Of a stretch of 64,000 bases of DNA, positions 1-12,565 are shown piece after piece. Position numbers and translations under genes: made by a program. Position 1 is the stretch's first letter. Each line of letters starts with the position of its first letter. Source of the DNA: Aquanectria penicillioides. Its lineage: Eukaryota; Ascomycota; Sordariomycetes; Hypocreales; Nectriaceae. The stretch spans positions 695,001 through 759,000 of the forward strand of contig PYIU01000011.1 of NCBI GenBank assembly GCA_003415625.1. The letters are read 5' to 3'. The notes under the pieces were generated by a model. The model was not told where the DNA came from, made no database searches, and saw only the letters and a list, made by a program, of their open reading frames with translations.

Positions 1-994
1 CATCTTTTTAACGTAGGTCAGCCATGAATTACTTTTGGGGAGTACAGGTGTTGATAATACTCACACCTTCAAGAGAACAACTTACCTCTCGCAACTTGTA
101 CCATCGGCACGCGGAATACATTTGCACTTTACCCGTGCACAGTTCGTGCATGCTTTTCCGCCTTGGCTTCGTGGCAGCGCCGAAGCAAGATGGTCGTCCA
201 TGTGGGAGAGAGATGCGCGTGTTGCAGATATCACGTGCTCGCAGAGAAGGAGCCGGTATTCTTGAATCAATCCAAACTTGCGCCGGAGCAATTCCACGAC
301 GGAGCATATGTTAGTGAGAAGTGTGTTGAATGCCGTCGGGTCGACGATTGTTGCGGCGGACGGAAATGGTGTTAATTCCGTCCGGGTCCGGGTCCACTTA
401 TGTCAGAACCGTGTTTGGAAAGCCGCCATTCAGAATCGATAGTTTTAGCGAAGAGCCGGAGGAACCGGAGCTTAATTCAAATTCCGGGTCCGGTTCATGT
501 GTGTTGTGACCGTCGGCTGATTGACTGCATCAAATCACGGCACCGGACGGCTACTTGTGACAAGGGAACGCGAGTCATGGTGGATTCGATGCCTCGAATT
601 GGCATTGATGTTGATCAATATGATTGATCAAGCCAGACGAAAGAGTACCCACGGTGTAATTGGCCCCAAAGATGGCTCTCGAATTCCTGTCCTGAATAAC
701 AATTTACATTAAGTCGACTCGTGGATCCCGCGCTGACTAAATGCTTCCATGTGGACTGCGGTACAAGATTCAGTGACATTGAACAGGCGCGCAGCTTCTC
801 CACGACACTCCGGGTCCGGTCCCGCATCAATCCCGCCCCTATCTCCCTACACTAAAAGTCCAGAGATCTTTCAATCCCACTTACACGTAAATATGGCTCT
901 CAGAATGATGATATAATTCAAAGTTTAAGTATCCATCCGTCCCACGATTGCCAAACTTCAGCCTCGTCCCAAGCAATACTTCCTTACCGAAACC
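1..994. promoter_or_regulatory. Upstream region of the DHA2 transporter with three CGGGTCCG sites
   Basis: No credible gene is seen here; all open frames are short and lack family features. The octamer CGGGTCCG occurs at 383-390, 485-492 and 811-818, all in the same orientation. It contains CGG and CCG half-sites two bases apart, the kind of inverted triplet that Zn2Cys6 regulators bind. The last copy lies about 177 bp before the transporter start. Function as an operator is inferred only. Confidence 0.4.
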
Positions 995-3170
995 ATGCAG
1001 GCTGATCCAGAATATTCACATTCCGCTCCGTCGACGTTACGAGAGAACGAGCCAGCCCCTTCGCAATCGCCGACAGCTGATCTCGAGGAGAAGGCAGAGT
1101 CTCAAGATGGGAAAAACAAGGAGCGTGTTACTGGGACGAAGTTGCTCTTGCTACTCGGGAGCCTGGCACTTGCTTGCTTCTTAATTCTTTTGGATACCTC
1201 CATCGTGGCCACTGTACGCTCTATTCCTCAAATTATGATATTTCAATTGGACTTAATGATGTCTTTAGTCGATCCCTAAAATTACAGATGATTTTCACTC
1301 GCTCAGAGATGTCGGTTGGTACGCTAGCGCCTATCAACTTGGAAGGTATCCCGACGAATTCATTCGTTGTGCTTCCCGGTGCTAAGATGATAAACCAGTT
1401 CGACTTTACAGCCATTAACGGGAAGGATATACCATAATTTCAATTTAAAGGTTTGGATCCAAAGATACAGCGCTACGTTGAAACTCTGATTCTAAAATTT
1501 GAATACTCTAGTGGTCATTTTTAGCCTTCTTTGCTATCTTCGAGGTCGGATCGGCGATCTGTGGAGCAGCGCAGTCTTCTGCCATGTTAATCATTGGTCG
1601 GGTAGTTTCCGGTGCTGGAGCATCTGGGTTGATGAATGGTGCATTCACTATTGTGTCGAGTTCTGTGCCGCTGGAGAGGCAACCTGGTAGGTAAACATTT
1701 GGGACTGCATTGTGTTCTAAACAGCTAACGTCTGTCCAAGTTCTTACTGGAATTCTTATCGGAAGTTAGTGTATCTGAATAATTTGAAGTCTCTACACCT
1801 GTCTCTAACTATGGATTAGTCTCTCAGTTTGGCGTAGTCCTTGGACCTCTGATTGGAGGTGCTTTCACCACTGGTGTCACTTGGCGATGGTGTAAGTACA
1901 CGTAAACTGACCACCTCCATGGTATTACAACAGAATATTAACACCTGCCAAGCCTTCTACATTAACCTACCCCTTGGTGCTCTAGTTGCACTACCGCTGT
2001 CGTTCCTTCATGTACCAGAGCAAATCGCCAAGAGCAGCCCTGGGACTGTTCTGAGGGACCTTCACCACCGCCTCGACCTGGTTGGATTTGCTCTTTTCGC
2101 TCCAGCCATGGTTCAACTCCTTCTTGCTCTGCAGTTTGGCGGCCACCAATTTCCCTGGTATTCTTCGCAGGTGATTGGGCTGTTTTGCGGAGCCGGAGTA
2201 ACCTTCATCGTCTGGTTTGCCTGGAACTATCACAAGGGGGACCAGGCTTTACTCCCGGTGTCCATAATCAAGCGGCGAGAAATTTGGATGAGCGGTCTCA
2301 ATTATACTTGCTTGATGTCGGGATTATTCGGAGGTTCATATTTCCTACCGATATACTTCCAGGGCGTCAAAGGGGATAGCGCAGTAATGAGCGGTGTCAA
2401 CCTTCTAGCACTAATCTTGCCGCAAGTACTAGCAGCGGTTCTTTCTGGAGGCGCCGGTAAGCACTTGAACGTAAGGAGGTGGATAAGATCCTGATATACT
2501 GACAATGATTATAGTGTCAAAAGTTGGCTATCCAGCCCCATTTGCAATCTTTTCATCGACGCTTACGGCCATCGGCGCCGGGCTGTACTCTTTGCTTCAA
2601 CCCAACACTCCGACTGGTCGTTGGGTCGGGTTCGAAATTCTCACGGGTTTTGGGCGAGGTTTCGGTGTCCAAATGGTATTGCTCATATCGCTAAAATTTA
2701 ATGAATCCATTGAAGTGCTGACTCTATGCTAGCCAATTGTCACAATCCAGAACGCCATTTCTCGAAACGAGCTATCCTCAGCCATGGCATTCATCGTCTG
2801 GTGCCAGTACATCGGGCCCACCATTTTCTTAACCTTGTATAATACCGTATTTGACACAAGCCTCAAGTCGCAGCTACGTGCTCAGGCGCCAAATGCAAAT
2901 CCCGAGGCTATTATGGCTGCTGGTGCTACCGAGTTTCGTCAAGTGGTGAATCCTCGAGATCTACCAAATGTATTGGTGGCGTACTCAAACAGTATCGATC
3001 ATGTATTCTACCTGGTAGCGGGTATTGAAGTCGTCGCTTGGTGTGCAGCTTGGGGCATGGGCTGGAAGGATATCCGAAAACCAAAAGAGGCACCCCCTAC
3101 CCAGTCTGAGGGCTTGAAAGTTGGATCTGAAGAGAAGAGCGGCACAGAGGGCACCGACAAGGACACCTAA
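995..3170 (+). CDS. MFS transporter, DHA2 (14-TM) drug/toxin efflux family
   Basis: Predicted proton-coupled exporter of the plasma membrane, of the fungal DHA2 type that exports drugs or secondary metabolites. Exons: 995-1213, 1269-1345, 1399-1450, 1512-1686, 1741-1764, 1820-1891, 1953-2456, 2515-2675, 2733-3170; the sum is 574 codons (573 aa) with all phases consistent. Family features seen: LDTSIVAT in the first helix, LTGRIY (motif A region), GPLIGGAF, and the DHA2 hallmark [12 protein letters not shown], whose Trp-Arg-Trp spans the sixth intron. The N-terminal 45 residues and the C-terminus are polar and cytosolic-looking. Exon 5 is only 24 nt. Three CGG/CCG octamers lie upstream. The substrate cannot be told; no biosynthetic genes adjoin within the window. 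Confidence 0.93.
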
Positions 3171-3749
3171 GCTGGTGAAAATTCAATCAAACTCGCACTG
3201 GTTGAATTATGGCCAATCGTTATATGAGGCAGCAAACTGGGTGTGATTTATCACATCATTTTCTTTTCCTGTTGGACAATGCTCACTTTGATAATCTATT
3301 TCAACTGGGTAGCGGATAGAATGAGGAGGTTACCAAAAGAGGAAAAAAAAAATAGGAGCGTCGTGGTCAGACTCAGTGGGCTGTCATATGGATAAATTCG
3401 TTTCGTTCGTTTACTTCTATTGACACTAATATTTTAGCGAGCACCTTGAGTCCATGGGCTAAGAAGGTTACGCCATAATCCTCGAGTGCCTGAACCAGCA
3501 TGTGACGAATGATAAAACATGGTCACAAAGGCACAATGGTATTTTGATCTGAATAATAGATTTTCGTTGAAACTTGTTCATATGCAATAGGCAAGGGCTT
3601 ACTGCTGCCTTCTATCTAATTAATTGTGCATACACCCATTATCATAACTGCAATATATCGTTCCTCTCATCTGATGTAGCGCCGCCAAATGTAGTTTAGT
3701 TGTTATATTTCGTCCGCGAAGCAATCGCCAGTCCCCTTCATCTTTATCA
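3171..3749. other. Intergenic, convergent 3' region
   Basis: This holds the 3' flanks of the DHA2 transporter and the PUD-domain gene, which converge here. It is AT-rich with an A run near 3350. No gene is seen. Confidence 0.6.
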
Positions 3750-4328
3750 CTATTCCTTTTGAATAGTTCTCCAGTCGGAGTTGGTATCGGAGTTTCCCGA
3801 CTTTGACTTGAAGGTGATAGAACGATCGCTGTTGATCACAATCTCAGTGATCTTATTCTCGTCCTCTTCTCGCAGGATGTGCTGCTTGAAGCCATCGGTG
3901 GATGCATCGTTGGTCAACCCCTTGGTCGCCATCTTGGCAACCTTCTTGGCGGCCTGGCGCGCAGCAATGGCTCCGGGACCGGTCCAGCTGGTGGCAAGTC
4001 CAGCAATGGCGCCAGCAGCAGCGCCCACGGCAGTGGGAGCGACCTTCTCGAGAGCGTCGATGATGTTTCGGAAGTTCTCCGGGTCCGAGTAGTATTGCCT
4101 GTCCATCTCGGGGTTGAACCAACTGATGGTCCACCAGTCGCGGCCAGTGGTAAGCCATCCGACGTTGTACTCGACTTCCATTACCTCGTCAGAGACCTCG
4201 CCGGGAGGAATGATGCCCCACTGGGCCTCATTGATGTAGTTGTCGCTGTACTTATGGACGACACTGACCGCCACGATGGCGTTGTTGGTGTTGTTGCGGA
4301 CCACAACCTTGGCAGTGCACTTTCCCAT
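3750..4328 (-). CDS. PUD1/2-like ('up-regulated in daf-2') domain protein, 192 aa
   Basis: Single-exon protein with an ATG at 4328. The N-terminal half carries the pattern of the PUD1_2 family first known from C. elegans: RNNTNNAIVAVSVVHKYSD, then WGIIPPGE, then a TTGRDWW block at about residues 61-67. The second half has an Ala/Gly-rich segment (about 97-120) and then a basic helix, which looks like an added amphipathic or membrane-associated part. The fungal function is unknown; the worm proteins are small soluble proteins raised in daf-2 mutants. There is no signal peptide. It could be stress or ageing related, but that is inference from the family name only. Confidence 0.75.
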   Translation of the reverse strand: MGKCTAKVVVRNNTNNAIVAVSVVHKYSDNYINEAQWGIIPPGEVSDEVMEVEYNVGWLTTGRDWWTISWFNPEMDRQYYSDPENFRNIIDALEKVAPTAVGAAAGAIAGLATSWTGPGAIAARQAAKKVAKMATKGLTNDASTDGFKQHILREEDENKITEIVINSDRSITFKSKSGNSDTNSDWRTIQKE

Positions 4329-5669
4329 GTTGACGAGTTGCGAAGTGGGACAAAGTTGAGAAAGGTGGTTGGTTTATTGTTGGAGAGTGTGAAGAGTGTG
4401 ATGTTGTTTTTGATTGTGATTGTGATGAAGAAAAAGATCGTTGAGAAGCAGCAACATAGCTCTATCTTATAGACAATTTCCAACTCTATACAGAAAGGCT
4501 GTGTAAAACCGACGATACTACAGTTGTTGTTTTCTTCATGCATTGTGTGATGCCCGAATTGGTAGCCCAGGAGAATCTCCACAGTCAGCGGTATCCATAG
4601 CGGCTTGGCAGATGTAGATTGAATCGGTGCCTCTTGTTCGCCGTATTCCAGACCAATGAGGTGATGCCCGATTCTCAATTGAAGGTGGCCGGGGGCCGCC
4701 GACGCAAGTAAGCGGTCGGCGATCACTTCAGATGCCCGACCGGGGTTGTCGGCGGGGCCGGCATCTATCCACTCTTGAGCAACACAACGAATGAGAGCTT
4801 GCAGGGAGGTGGATTTGCGCAGCTTCGAATCATGTGATCTCTCCTAACCGACCCCCAATTGAGTTGGCTCATCGTGAGCTGAGGCTGAGTTGCTGTTGCG
4901 TCTTCTTGGCTGCCATTGTGTAGAAAAGCGGTAAAGCTTCAGTTGCGGCACAGTGTAGTGGCCGGGCTAGGCCTTGTGTAAAACTTCATGCCACGCAATT
5001 CGAGTCGAGGATGAGGCGGGTGGTATTCAAAGCTACCATTGTAGAACCTCTCTCCTTGCAGTTCATGCATAAAAGGTACGGGGATGGCCAACTGAACGGG
5101 TGGCAGTTGTCTTGGCTTCTGCTCTTAGTACGACTGCTTCATTCAAACCCTATTTCCACAGACCTATGAGAACCCCAGTCAGACTGTCTCATCCATCAGG
5201 CACGTCAGCACTGTCTCGCAGTCCAAGGGTCACACAGTTAAGATGGTGCAGTTGGTTCCGCTAGGCAGGTACCCTGGTTAGGGATGATTGTAGATGCGAA
5301 AATTCGTCTTACGGCTGTATTGCGCAGAATCTTTGGAGATATATGTCTCTACACTTGCGTTTGACCCATGTGGGCATCTCGCGACGACACTTTCGAGGTT
5401 GAATTGCCCAATGTTGGCAAGAGTAGAACTGTTAGCAGTGCATTTAATATTTCAGCAAATCGAACTGCTAAATAGCCAAGTAACCTCCGCGATCTATCAG
5501 AATATAGCTATTTTTTTCAAAGACATCATTGGACTCATTCAGGATTGTGGGGCAGCAGGTTGAATCCAGGCAATGGTTCGGGTAGACTCAGTGTAACTCA
5601 CTTCAGCCAATGGGAAACATCGACAGTGATAAATCAGAGAGTAGAAATACTTTGGTATTTAATAGTATC
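4329..5669. other. Intergenic between the PUD gene and the amino-acid permease
   Basis: The first few hundred bases are the promoter side of the PUD-domain gene; the rest is the 3' flank of the permease. A GC-rich stretch near 4685-4730 (gccggggccgccg) stands out. No coding potential beyond short antisense frames is visible. Confidence 0.5.
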
Positions 5670-7435
5670 TCAGAAAACTGCCGTTCGGATAGCTTGGATG
5701 AACCTATTTTTCTTCTTCTGGCCCATTTCCTCAAGGTGGTCGTCATGATAGAATCGTCTAGAAGCGTCGAGATCAATATCGGCAATTCTAACCCAGCGGG
5801 TGCTGCGGAAGTAGATCTTGGCTCCAACGAAGAGCACCAGAATGGCGATAGCAGAAACATAGTTGGAGAAGAAAGTCGTCGCGCTGGGCTCTCCAACTAG
5901 CGGCGAGATGGCGAGGTAAAATAGGACGATGAGTAGAATAATACACCATGTCAACCCCCAGTACGCCGCATACGGGAAAGCCCATGACTTCCAGGGAAGG
6001 TTAGTGACGTCCCGACCGTGGGCTTTCCAAGCGTGTCGCATGCGAATATGAGAAAGGCAGATCATGGACCAACCAAAGAGGGTGAAGAGGGAGGACAGGT
6101 TTGACAGCCATGTAAAGACCTTTGCACCGTCATTGCTGACGTTGATGTAGGAAAGACCTCCACCAATGATGAGAGTGGGGACCAAGCCATACCACGGACG
6201 GCCCCAGCTATCTGTCTTTTGAAGGACCTAAACGAAACGTAATCAGCATGCAGTTGGTTGAGATGATGCTGTCGACTTACCTTAGGGGCCATTCCAATCT
6301 GCGAGAGACCAAGCAAAACTCGAGAAGCACCGTATCCAGAGATTGTGCCAGTCGACAAAACGGAGATGAAGATGACGGCATTCATTATGTGAGCCAGAGG
6401 TGCAACGCCGCAGTTGTTGTACATGATGACGAAAGGACTGGCATTCGTTCCACTGCCACCAAAGAGATTGGGGTCATCGGGGCTGACATTGATAGTCACG
6501 ATGAGGCCGCCTAGGATATAAAACAAGGCAAGTCGCACCCACATAGAGGCTACAGCTCTGGGAACGGCGCGGCGAGGGTTGCTGGTTTCACCGGCAACAA
6601 GACTGGAGTTTTCTGACCCGGCCAGGGCAAAGATGCAGGTGGGCATGATGGAGAAGAATCCCTTGGCCCCGTTGATGAATGGAGTGCTGTTCCAGAATTC
6701 GAAGCCAATCGTACCTCCCTCGACGGGCGGGAAGCCTCCCTTGGGGCCACCGCCAGCGGACAGGACGATGCCGGAAATGATGACGACGAAGATGAAGCCA
6801 AACTTGATTGCGGATGCGACAACTTCGATTTCGGCAAACAGCCTTACCGCACCGATGTTGACACCCACGATGACGGCCCAAAAGATGGTGATCCATGCTG
6901 CGACCGGCACGGCATCAGTCCAGAATGACAAGACCGTAACAATGCCCTGAAGCTCATTGGCGATGGAGATCCAGTAAGCGAACGTATAGGCCCACCCCAA
7001 CGCGAACCCGGCAGCGGGATCGACAAAAATATTAGTCCATTGAACGAACTGGGACACACAAGTTAGTATTTTCGTCTGTCGGTAATTATGGGTTGTGGGC
7101 TATCTATCTGTTACCGCGCTGGGAAGAGGATATAGCACAGCCATCTCTCCAATGCTCTGGCTGACACTCCAAATCATTGTGCCGGTGAGGCAGTATCCAA
7201 GGAACAGGCTCGCAGGGCCGGCCTTTGTGAGCGATGTGCCCGATCCGAGCCATAGCCCCATTCCAATGGAACCGCCAAGACCAATCATGGTAAGATGTCG
7301 TGTTCCCAGACGACGATGGAGCTGAGACTCGGCACCATGATCCTCCAGAGGGGGCTTCTCTACATCAGCTGCCTGGTCGCCATCCTGAGGCCTCACGTCA
7401 GCTACCGCGGCTGACTTTTCAATCGTGTCTGCCAT
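5670..7435 (-). CDS. Amino-acid/polyamine permease, APC superfamily (fungal YAT type), 548 aa
   Basis: Plasma-membrane amino-acid importer of about 12 helices. Exons (minus strand): 7435-7115, 7048-6281, 6227-5670; introns are 66 and 53 bp, and 549 codons sum exactly. Seen: a hydrophilic N-terminus with an acidic stretch, then HLTMIGLGGSIGMGLWLGSG in helix 1 (the unwound substrate-binding segment typical of APC proteins), SQSIGEMAVLYPLPSA in helix 2, ALAGSENSSLVAGETSNPRR midway, and GASRVLLGLSQIGMAPK. The E-T-x-N-P-R-R block is highly conserved in fungal permeases. Substrate not deducible (GABA, choline-like or general amino acids). The 3.9-kb region upstream is gene-free. Confidence 0.93.
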
Positions 7436-10400
7436 GCTGTCTCATGCGATGAGGAGCAGCAAATGTGGCGATGGGGGAAACGAAGAAGTAAACAAGTAGG
7501 CTCGACACTCAAGACACAATGCTGTGACTTGTAGCAGTCTCAGCATAGATTCCAATGCCAGACACGACAGCAACGCAGAGACTCGCCCAGTTCTTATAAA
7601 TACAATGACCCCAAGAATAAAGCCGTTCGGCTTTTTGTCTCAGTTTGGGGATCGCATGTGGGGGGGGGAGCTATGTTTCCCTCCGTTCAGCGGACCGGGA
7701 TACTCATGTGTCAAATATCGCCTGATCTGGGAGCACGCGTTGCGCTACGTTGCCCCCGCGCCATGTCCCCGGGAAGGCAAGGGAAGACACGCAGAAAGCA
7801 GCAAGAAAAAAAAAGAGGGCCAAGATATTTTATTGGGAATCCTCTTGCTATCTGACTACCGAAGGTAACTCCTCCGCGCAACGTGGGTCCACTTTTCGCT
7901 CGTGGCGTTGACACAACGTTATTACCGAGCAGAATCAGGCCGGTAACCGGCGAACCTCTGAAGACTGGAGCCATGAAGATCGTCGACTAGGGTTCGTCTC
8001 CGGTGGCTCCAGCTCTGGTCCGTGGGGGGGCAGAGCATGTGCACATACAGACATTGACAGTCTCTCCCAGCACAGCTTCCTAGTCCGGGGAGTAGCATGC
8101 ATGTGTAGGTTCGTTGCAGAACCTGGGTGAGGAAGGGTATATCTCCGTCCAACGACATATACACGTACTATAGTATATCTTGAAGAAGCCCCTTGCCTCC
8201 GCGTAGCCATGGTTCGGCCAACTTGCATTATCTCTTCTTTGGCGGCTGGAGATAACGCGTCGAGAGCCTCGGCGAGCGAGAGGCAAGACAAGGAATCACC
8301 CCAGAATCGGCAGTTCGCCCGCAAAGAGCAGGCCTTATGGTGTGGGGCCTCGTCCCGCCGCTAAGCAGGGAGGGAAAAATGGGGTTTCATCTAATCAATC
8401 TAATCACATCCTCTCTCGGTATCACGCACCTGAAGGATTCTACAGTATCTGGCATGACGCCAGATGGGAAGACGTGAGCCATCAGGCCGGCCCCATATTG
8501 CGCCGCTGAGCCCACGTTTCTCTTCCACTTTCTGTTCCACTCTCTATCCTAGCCTCTGATTCTTGTTTTTTTTTATCTGCTCTTTAAACCCGGTCTTCTT
8601 CCCCGTCAACCCCCACGTATTCGTTCGTCCATCGTATCCGTTTTGGTGGTTCGGCCGCCAATACGTGTCCCATCATATTTCTTGACCAGGCCGGGCCTGG
8701 TGTCAAACTCAAGACTTGCGAGCAGTGAAAATCGCGGTGAAAAGCATCATGATGATGATCCAATATTCCCACTCCAAAGTCGTTAAATCCTACAGCATAT
8801 TTCGAGCAACAAAAAGACCATTCCGCATTTGCGTTTTTTTGCACCTCCATACAGGGAGGAACAAGTCATGCGACGGAGATTGACCGGCCACATACGTGGA
8901 GCTAGATGCATGAAACCCAACTAGGGTACTCGTGTGAATGCAACCATCCTAATATAGAAGCCACTTCGTGCCGATCTGATAGCCCATCCTGACGCTACTT
9001 TGCTCCGGGACGCGCGCCGTCCGTTCGTTCCTCGCCTCGGACCAGTTGCACAGAGTAGCATCTGTGCCTCACTTGGGTCGTTATTAGGTCGATCCACACT
9101 ATCCACAAAGTTCCCAAGCGCCCGGCAGTGAGGAAATTTTTCTGGAGACCATTACGCACGGTCTAAGGTTTTGGGTGGGATTGCAATAGCCAGGGTTAGC
9201 TGTAGCTCTACCCCATGCAATTGTCGGCCGTGATGCGTAGCTGAAGCTGCTAGGAGAAGACAAGTGGAGAACGAGTAAACAAGGGGAAGAAACGAGGAAG
9301 GGAAAAAGCCGCAGGGTCCACGCATTTCGCTTCTCTAGAGGGGCACAATGCCCCGCATGGCCTGTAGTAAGTCACTGCCACCGCCTTTGCAAAGCGAGAA
9401 ATGCCACCTCTAATAACAGCTGTTTTCAGGCCTCGATCTACAAATCACCTTGAGGAGTTCATCCCATGGCGTCCAGGATCGTAGGTTTCACCCAGGGTAG
9501 TAGGGTTGACGAATGCATAAACAGACGCCAAAATTGTTTCTTCTGGTCTTCTCAACGGCCAATTTGGCTGGATGCCCAAGCTCCTCCTCTCAATGTCCAT
9601 CGTTAGGCAATATGAGCAGCCGTCGAAGGTTGTGGGGCCAGTCGCCAAGTTGTACTCGGGCCGCGCCGGCTTGGCAGCCAACTGCCGCATGTGAAGCAGA
9701 GATAATGCCTGTTACAAAATGCGCTTTCTTATTAGAACTTCGCAATTACAGTTGACTGGTTCTATAGTCGACATATAATGTGCGAGAATTCTGAAAGCAG
9801 AAACATGGGACTCATTTTGGCCGTGTACCGACGAGTTAGCATGCGGTCCAAAGAATATTTAGCAACCACTTACATGTATGTCATTGATGGAGCGAGCAGT
9901 TATTTGTTCTAAATATATTTTCTACTTCTTGTTCTGCTCCTCATTCATTTCCAGTCTGGTTTCGTTTTCGCTGCCGCTGGATGAAGCTCGTGCGTTGTAT
10001 CGCGTTACCAACTCCAATCATAACAGAATGTCACGAAGAATTTTTAAACGATAATCAGAACACAGGCAAATCTCAAATAAAGAATCATGTTCAATCCAAA
10101 CTTTTGCACAGCAATCCTTCCATGCAAAACGATAGTGGTGATCTGGATCGCTGGCAGGTGTGGGCGGGGTGTAGGGTAGCCAGTTAAGTATCAGTCAGTT
10201 GCCATTACTAACCTATGATAGACGATAGTTTCACATGGAGATTCCTTCAATGTACAAAATATTGTAAATTGGAGTGCAGGCGTTTTTCAATTTATAGTCC
10301 TTACCTAAAGATCATCCCAAAAGTTGCTTGGCTACAAGTTAGCTGCAATTAGGCACTTGGAGTGGACACTCTGCATCCATCACCAACCTCAACAACATCT

Positions 10401-10592
10401 TCCCCACAATCTTGCAGTCATATAAGAAGCTAGACACTGGCGCAATACTTGTAATGTCTAGATATGCTTTAATATACAAAGTGATTAATTTCGTTTCCAT
10501 GCTCAATCACACTGAGTCAGGAGTATTGACATCAGCTAGCTTAGCTTACATTTGTGGGACATCGAGAAACAGGAACGGCCGTGGAAAAATCT

Positions 10593-10614
10593 CCGGGGGC
10601 CTCGGGCGCCGGAG
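10593..10614. repeat. GC-rich 22-bp direct repeat, copy 1
   Basis: Begins CCGGGGGCCTCGG and ends GCCGGAG. It matches 10827-10848 at 21 of 22 positions in the same orientation, 234 bp apart. The core can pair with itself (GGCCTCGG... CGCCGG), so a hairpin is possible. Confidence 0.6.
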
Positions 10615-10826
10615 TTGACACGGGGGAAGGCACAATGCCCATACGATCGGGGGATTCTTTATTGGCCGCGTACGCTCTTCTTGATCTGTGGCGTAACTGA
10701 GCCACGACAAGGTACAAGTTCCATTGTATTGGCTTGGCTTTCTAATAGGAGAAGACGCACTAGAAATGATGTTCTTGGCTCTCTCAACGACACGACGGAA
10801 CCCCTGTGGCCGGTGCGCCTGGACTA

Positions 10827-10848
10827 CCGGGGGCCTCGGCCGCCGGAG
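10827..10848. repeat. GC-rich 22-bp direct repeat, copy 2
   Basis: Second copy of the element at 10593; the only difference is a C for G in the middle (CTCGGCCGCC against CTCGGGCGCC). The flanks differ, so the repeat unit is short and not part of a longer duplicated element. Confidence 0.6.
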
Positions 10849-11330
10849 CATTGTATAGCAACGTAGCGTAGGCATAATGCTGCCTTTGCGAAAGATCGGT
10901 CCACATTCAAAAACACCATTCTGGCTGCCTCTATTTGAATCGTCTTTCTTGTATCTCACCATTTTTAGAGGGAAAACCACCGGGGCCATCTGTTGAATAA
11001 GAAAACGGTATGGCAGTTGGCATCCCGATTAGGTAATACTGACATTTCACCAGGTCGCGCATATTTCGATCTTGACCACACATAGAGTCGGAGTTTCATT
11101 ACCAGCATACATCGGAACATATCAAAACAAGAACGAAGAGAACTTACCCGATACATCCTTCTAATTCGATAATCCAACTACCACATACCACTTTTACACA
11201 AGCACCCTAAACATCACTATCACGGACTCGAGAGAATACTATACTACCCCCTCCCGCGCTCTTAGCTCCGATATTTCATTTGTGCTTTTCCTTGTCGTGC
11301 CTGACATAAACCTACGTTATTTTAAACACC

Positions 11331-12565
11331 ATGGAAAACGGGGAGTACGGTGGGTCGCGGATTTCCTCAATCGTCCTTCCGTGGTGCAAGGTCAGACCGT
11401 TGAACTAGACTGACGCCTCTTTTCCACATCTAGTCGCGGGCAGCTTCTGGTTTTACGCCCCAAACAAGGGCGCCGCCATCTTCTTTTCCATTGGCTACAC
11501 AGCCTCGGCAACACTTCACTTTTGGCAGTGCTAGTGAGTACCGAATCACCCAGACTCTATGTCGGGAGCGCCGGATATGAACCTGTGTTGACGAGCGGTC
11601 TGCGCTTGCAGTCGGTACAAGTACTTCAACGTCACGGGATTGTTCTTTGTCTGCGGCTTCCTCTTCTCTGCCGGTTACGTGCTGCGAGTCTACGGCGCGT
11701 TTGGATATTACGACCAGCTCATCCCATTCGTCGTGAGCGTTTGTCTCATCGCGGTCAGCCCGTACGTGCATACTCGGTGGCGCTCCGAAAGGCAAAGCAA
11801 GCATCATGCACTAATGGAAACTGCACATTTAGGCCGCTTCTAGAACTTGCCAACTATCACATACTTGGCAGGGTCCTTGGGTACGCACCGTATCTTGCCC
11901 CAGTTCCACCCGGTAAAGTCTTGGCTACGTTTGGCTTCATCTCGCTCATAATCGAGGGCATGAATGGGTTGGGGGCCTCCTTCACCGCAAATCCCAAGGG
12001 GACCAATATCGAGGCAGGCAAGGCGCTCATGAAGGCATCCCTGTCCCTCCAGCTTATTGTCATCGTTGTCTTTGTGGGCATAGCCGGCTTTTTCCACTGG
12101 AGGTGCGTGAAGGCTGGAATCAACCACGCCCCCGGTATTCGACAGCCTCTTTTCACGCTGTATGCAAGCACGGCGCTTATCATGACGCGGACGGTGTACC
12201 GTGCAGTCGAGTTCTTTGGAAGTGAGGACATTAACTGGCACAAATTAACAGACCTGTCTAGGGTCTCGCCAGTAATCCGCTACGAGTGGTATTTTTGCGT
12301 CTTTGAGGCCACCCTCATGCTGCTCAATCTGTGGCTTTGGAACATATGTCATCTGCACCAGTATCTTCCAGCTGACTCCAAGAAATATCTTGACCGCGAC
12401 GGTGCAACCGAAGTGATGGGAGAGACGGTCAAAACAGAACCGCTTCTCGCGACGCTGTTTGATCCTTTGGGTATTGTAGGGCGGTGCCGACGGTACAAGA
12501 AGAACGGCTCCTTTTGGGGGAGCGCTGGACGCAAGAATGAGGGGCACGAACTGCTCCCACAGTAG
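11331..12565 (+). CDS. RTA1-like seven-helix membrane protein, 333 aa
   Basis: Member of the fungal lipid-translocating exporter / RTA1 family, integral membrane proteins linked in yeast to resistance to 7-aminocholesterol and to sphingoid-base or phospholipid stress. Exons 11331-11349, 11434-11533, 11612-11761, 11833-12565 give 334 codons exactly. The ATG exon is only 19 nt. Seen: the FWFYAPNKGAAIFFSIG start of helix 1, LELANYHILGRVLGYAPYL, FGFISLIIEGMNGLGAS, and the family signature MTRTVYRAVEFFGSED, followed by the last helix and a charged tail. The actual molecule moved is not known for most members, so substrate is left open. Confidence 0.9.

Larger units (their letters stand above)
7436..11330. 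other. Long gene-free interval (3.9 kb) with a GC-rich 22-bp repeat pair
   Basis: It lies between the divergently transcribed permease and RTA1-like genes. Short open frames on both strands lack splice-consistent extension or domain features. Pyrimidine and purine runs (8560-8575, 7805-7815) suggest ordinary promoter sequence. The distinctive element is a 22-bp GC-rich motif present twice near 10.6 and 10.83 kb, listed separately. Confidence 0.5.

Noticed and set aside
3879..4472. Long plus-strand frame opposite the PUD-domain gene
   Set aside because: It is the antisense shadow of a gene with clear family pattern; the translation is low-complexity Gly/Val/Ser without domain features.
7935..8324. 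129-codon minus-strand frame in the long intergenic region
   Set aside because: No domain, no signal peptide, compositionally random and no splice-consistent extension.
10546..10989. 147-codon minus-strand frame containing the GC-rich repeats
   Set aside because: Coding appearance comes from the Pro/Arg-rich reading of the repeat; no family resemblance.
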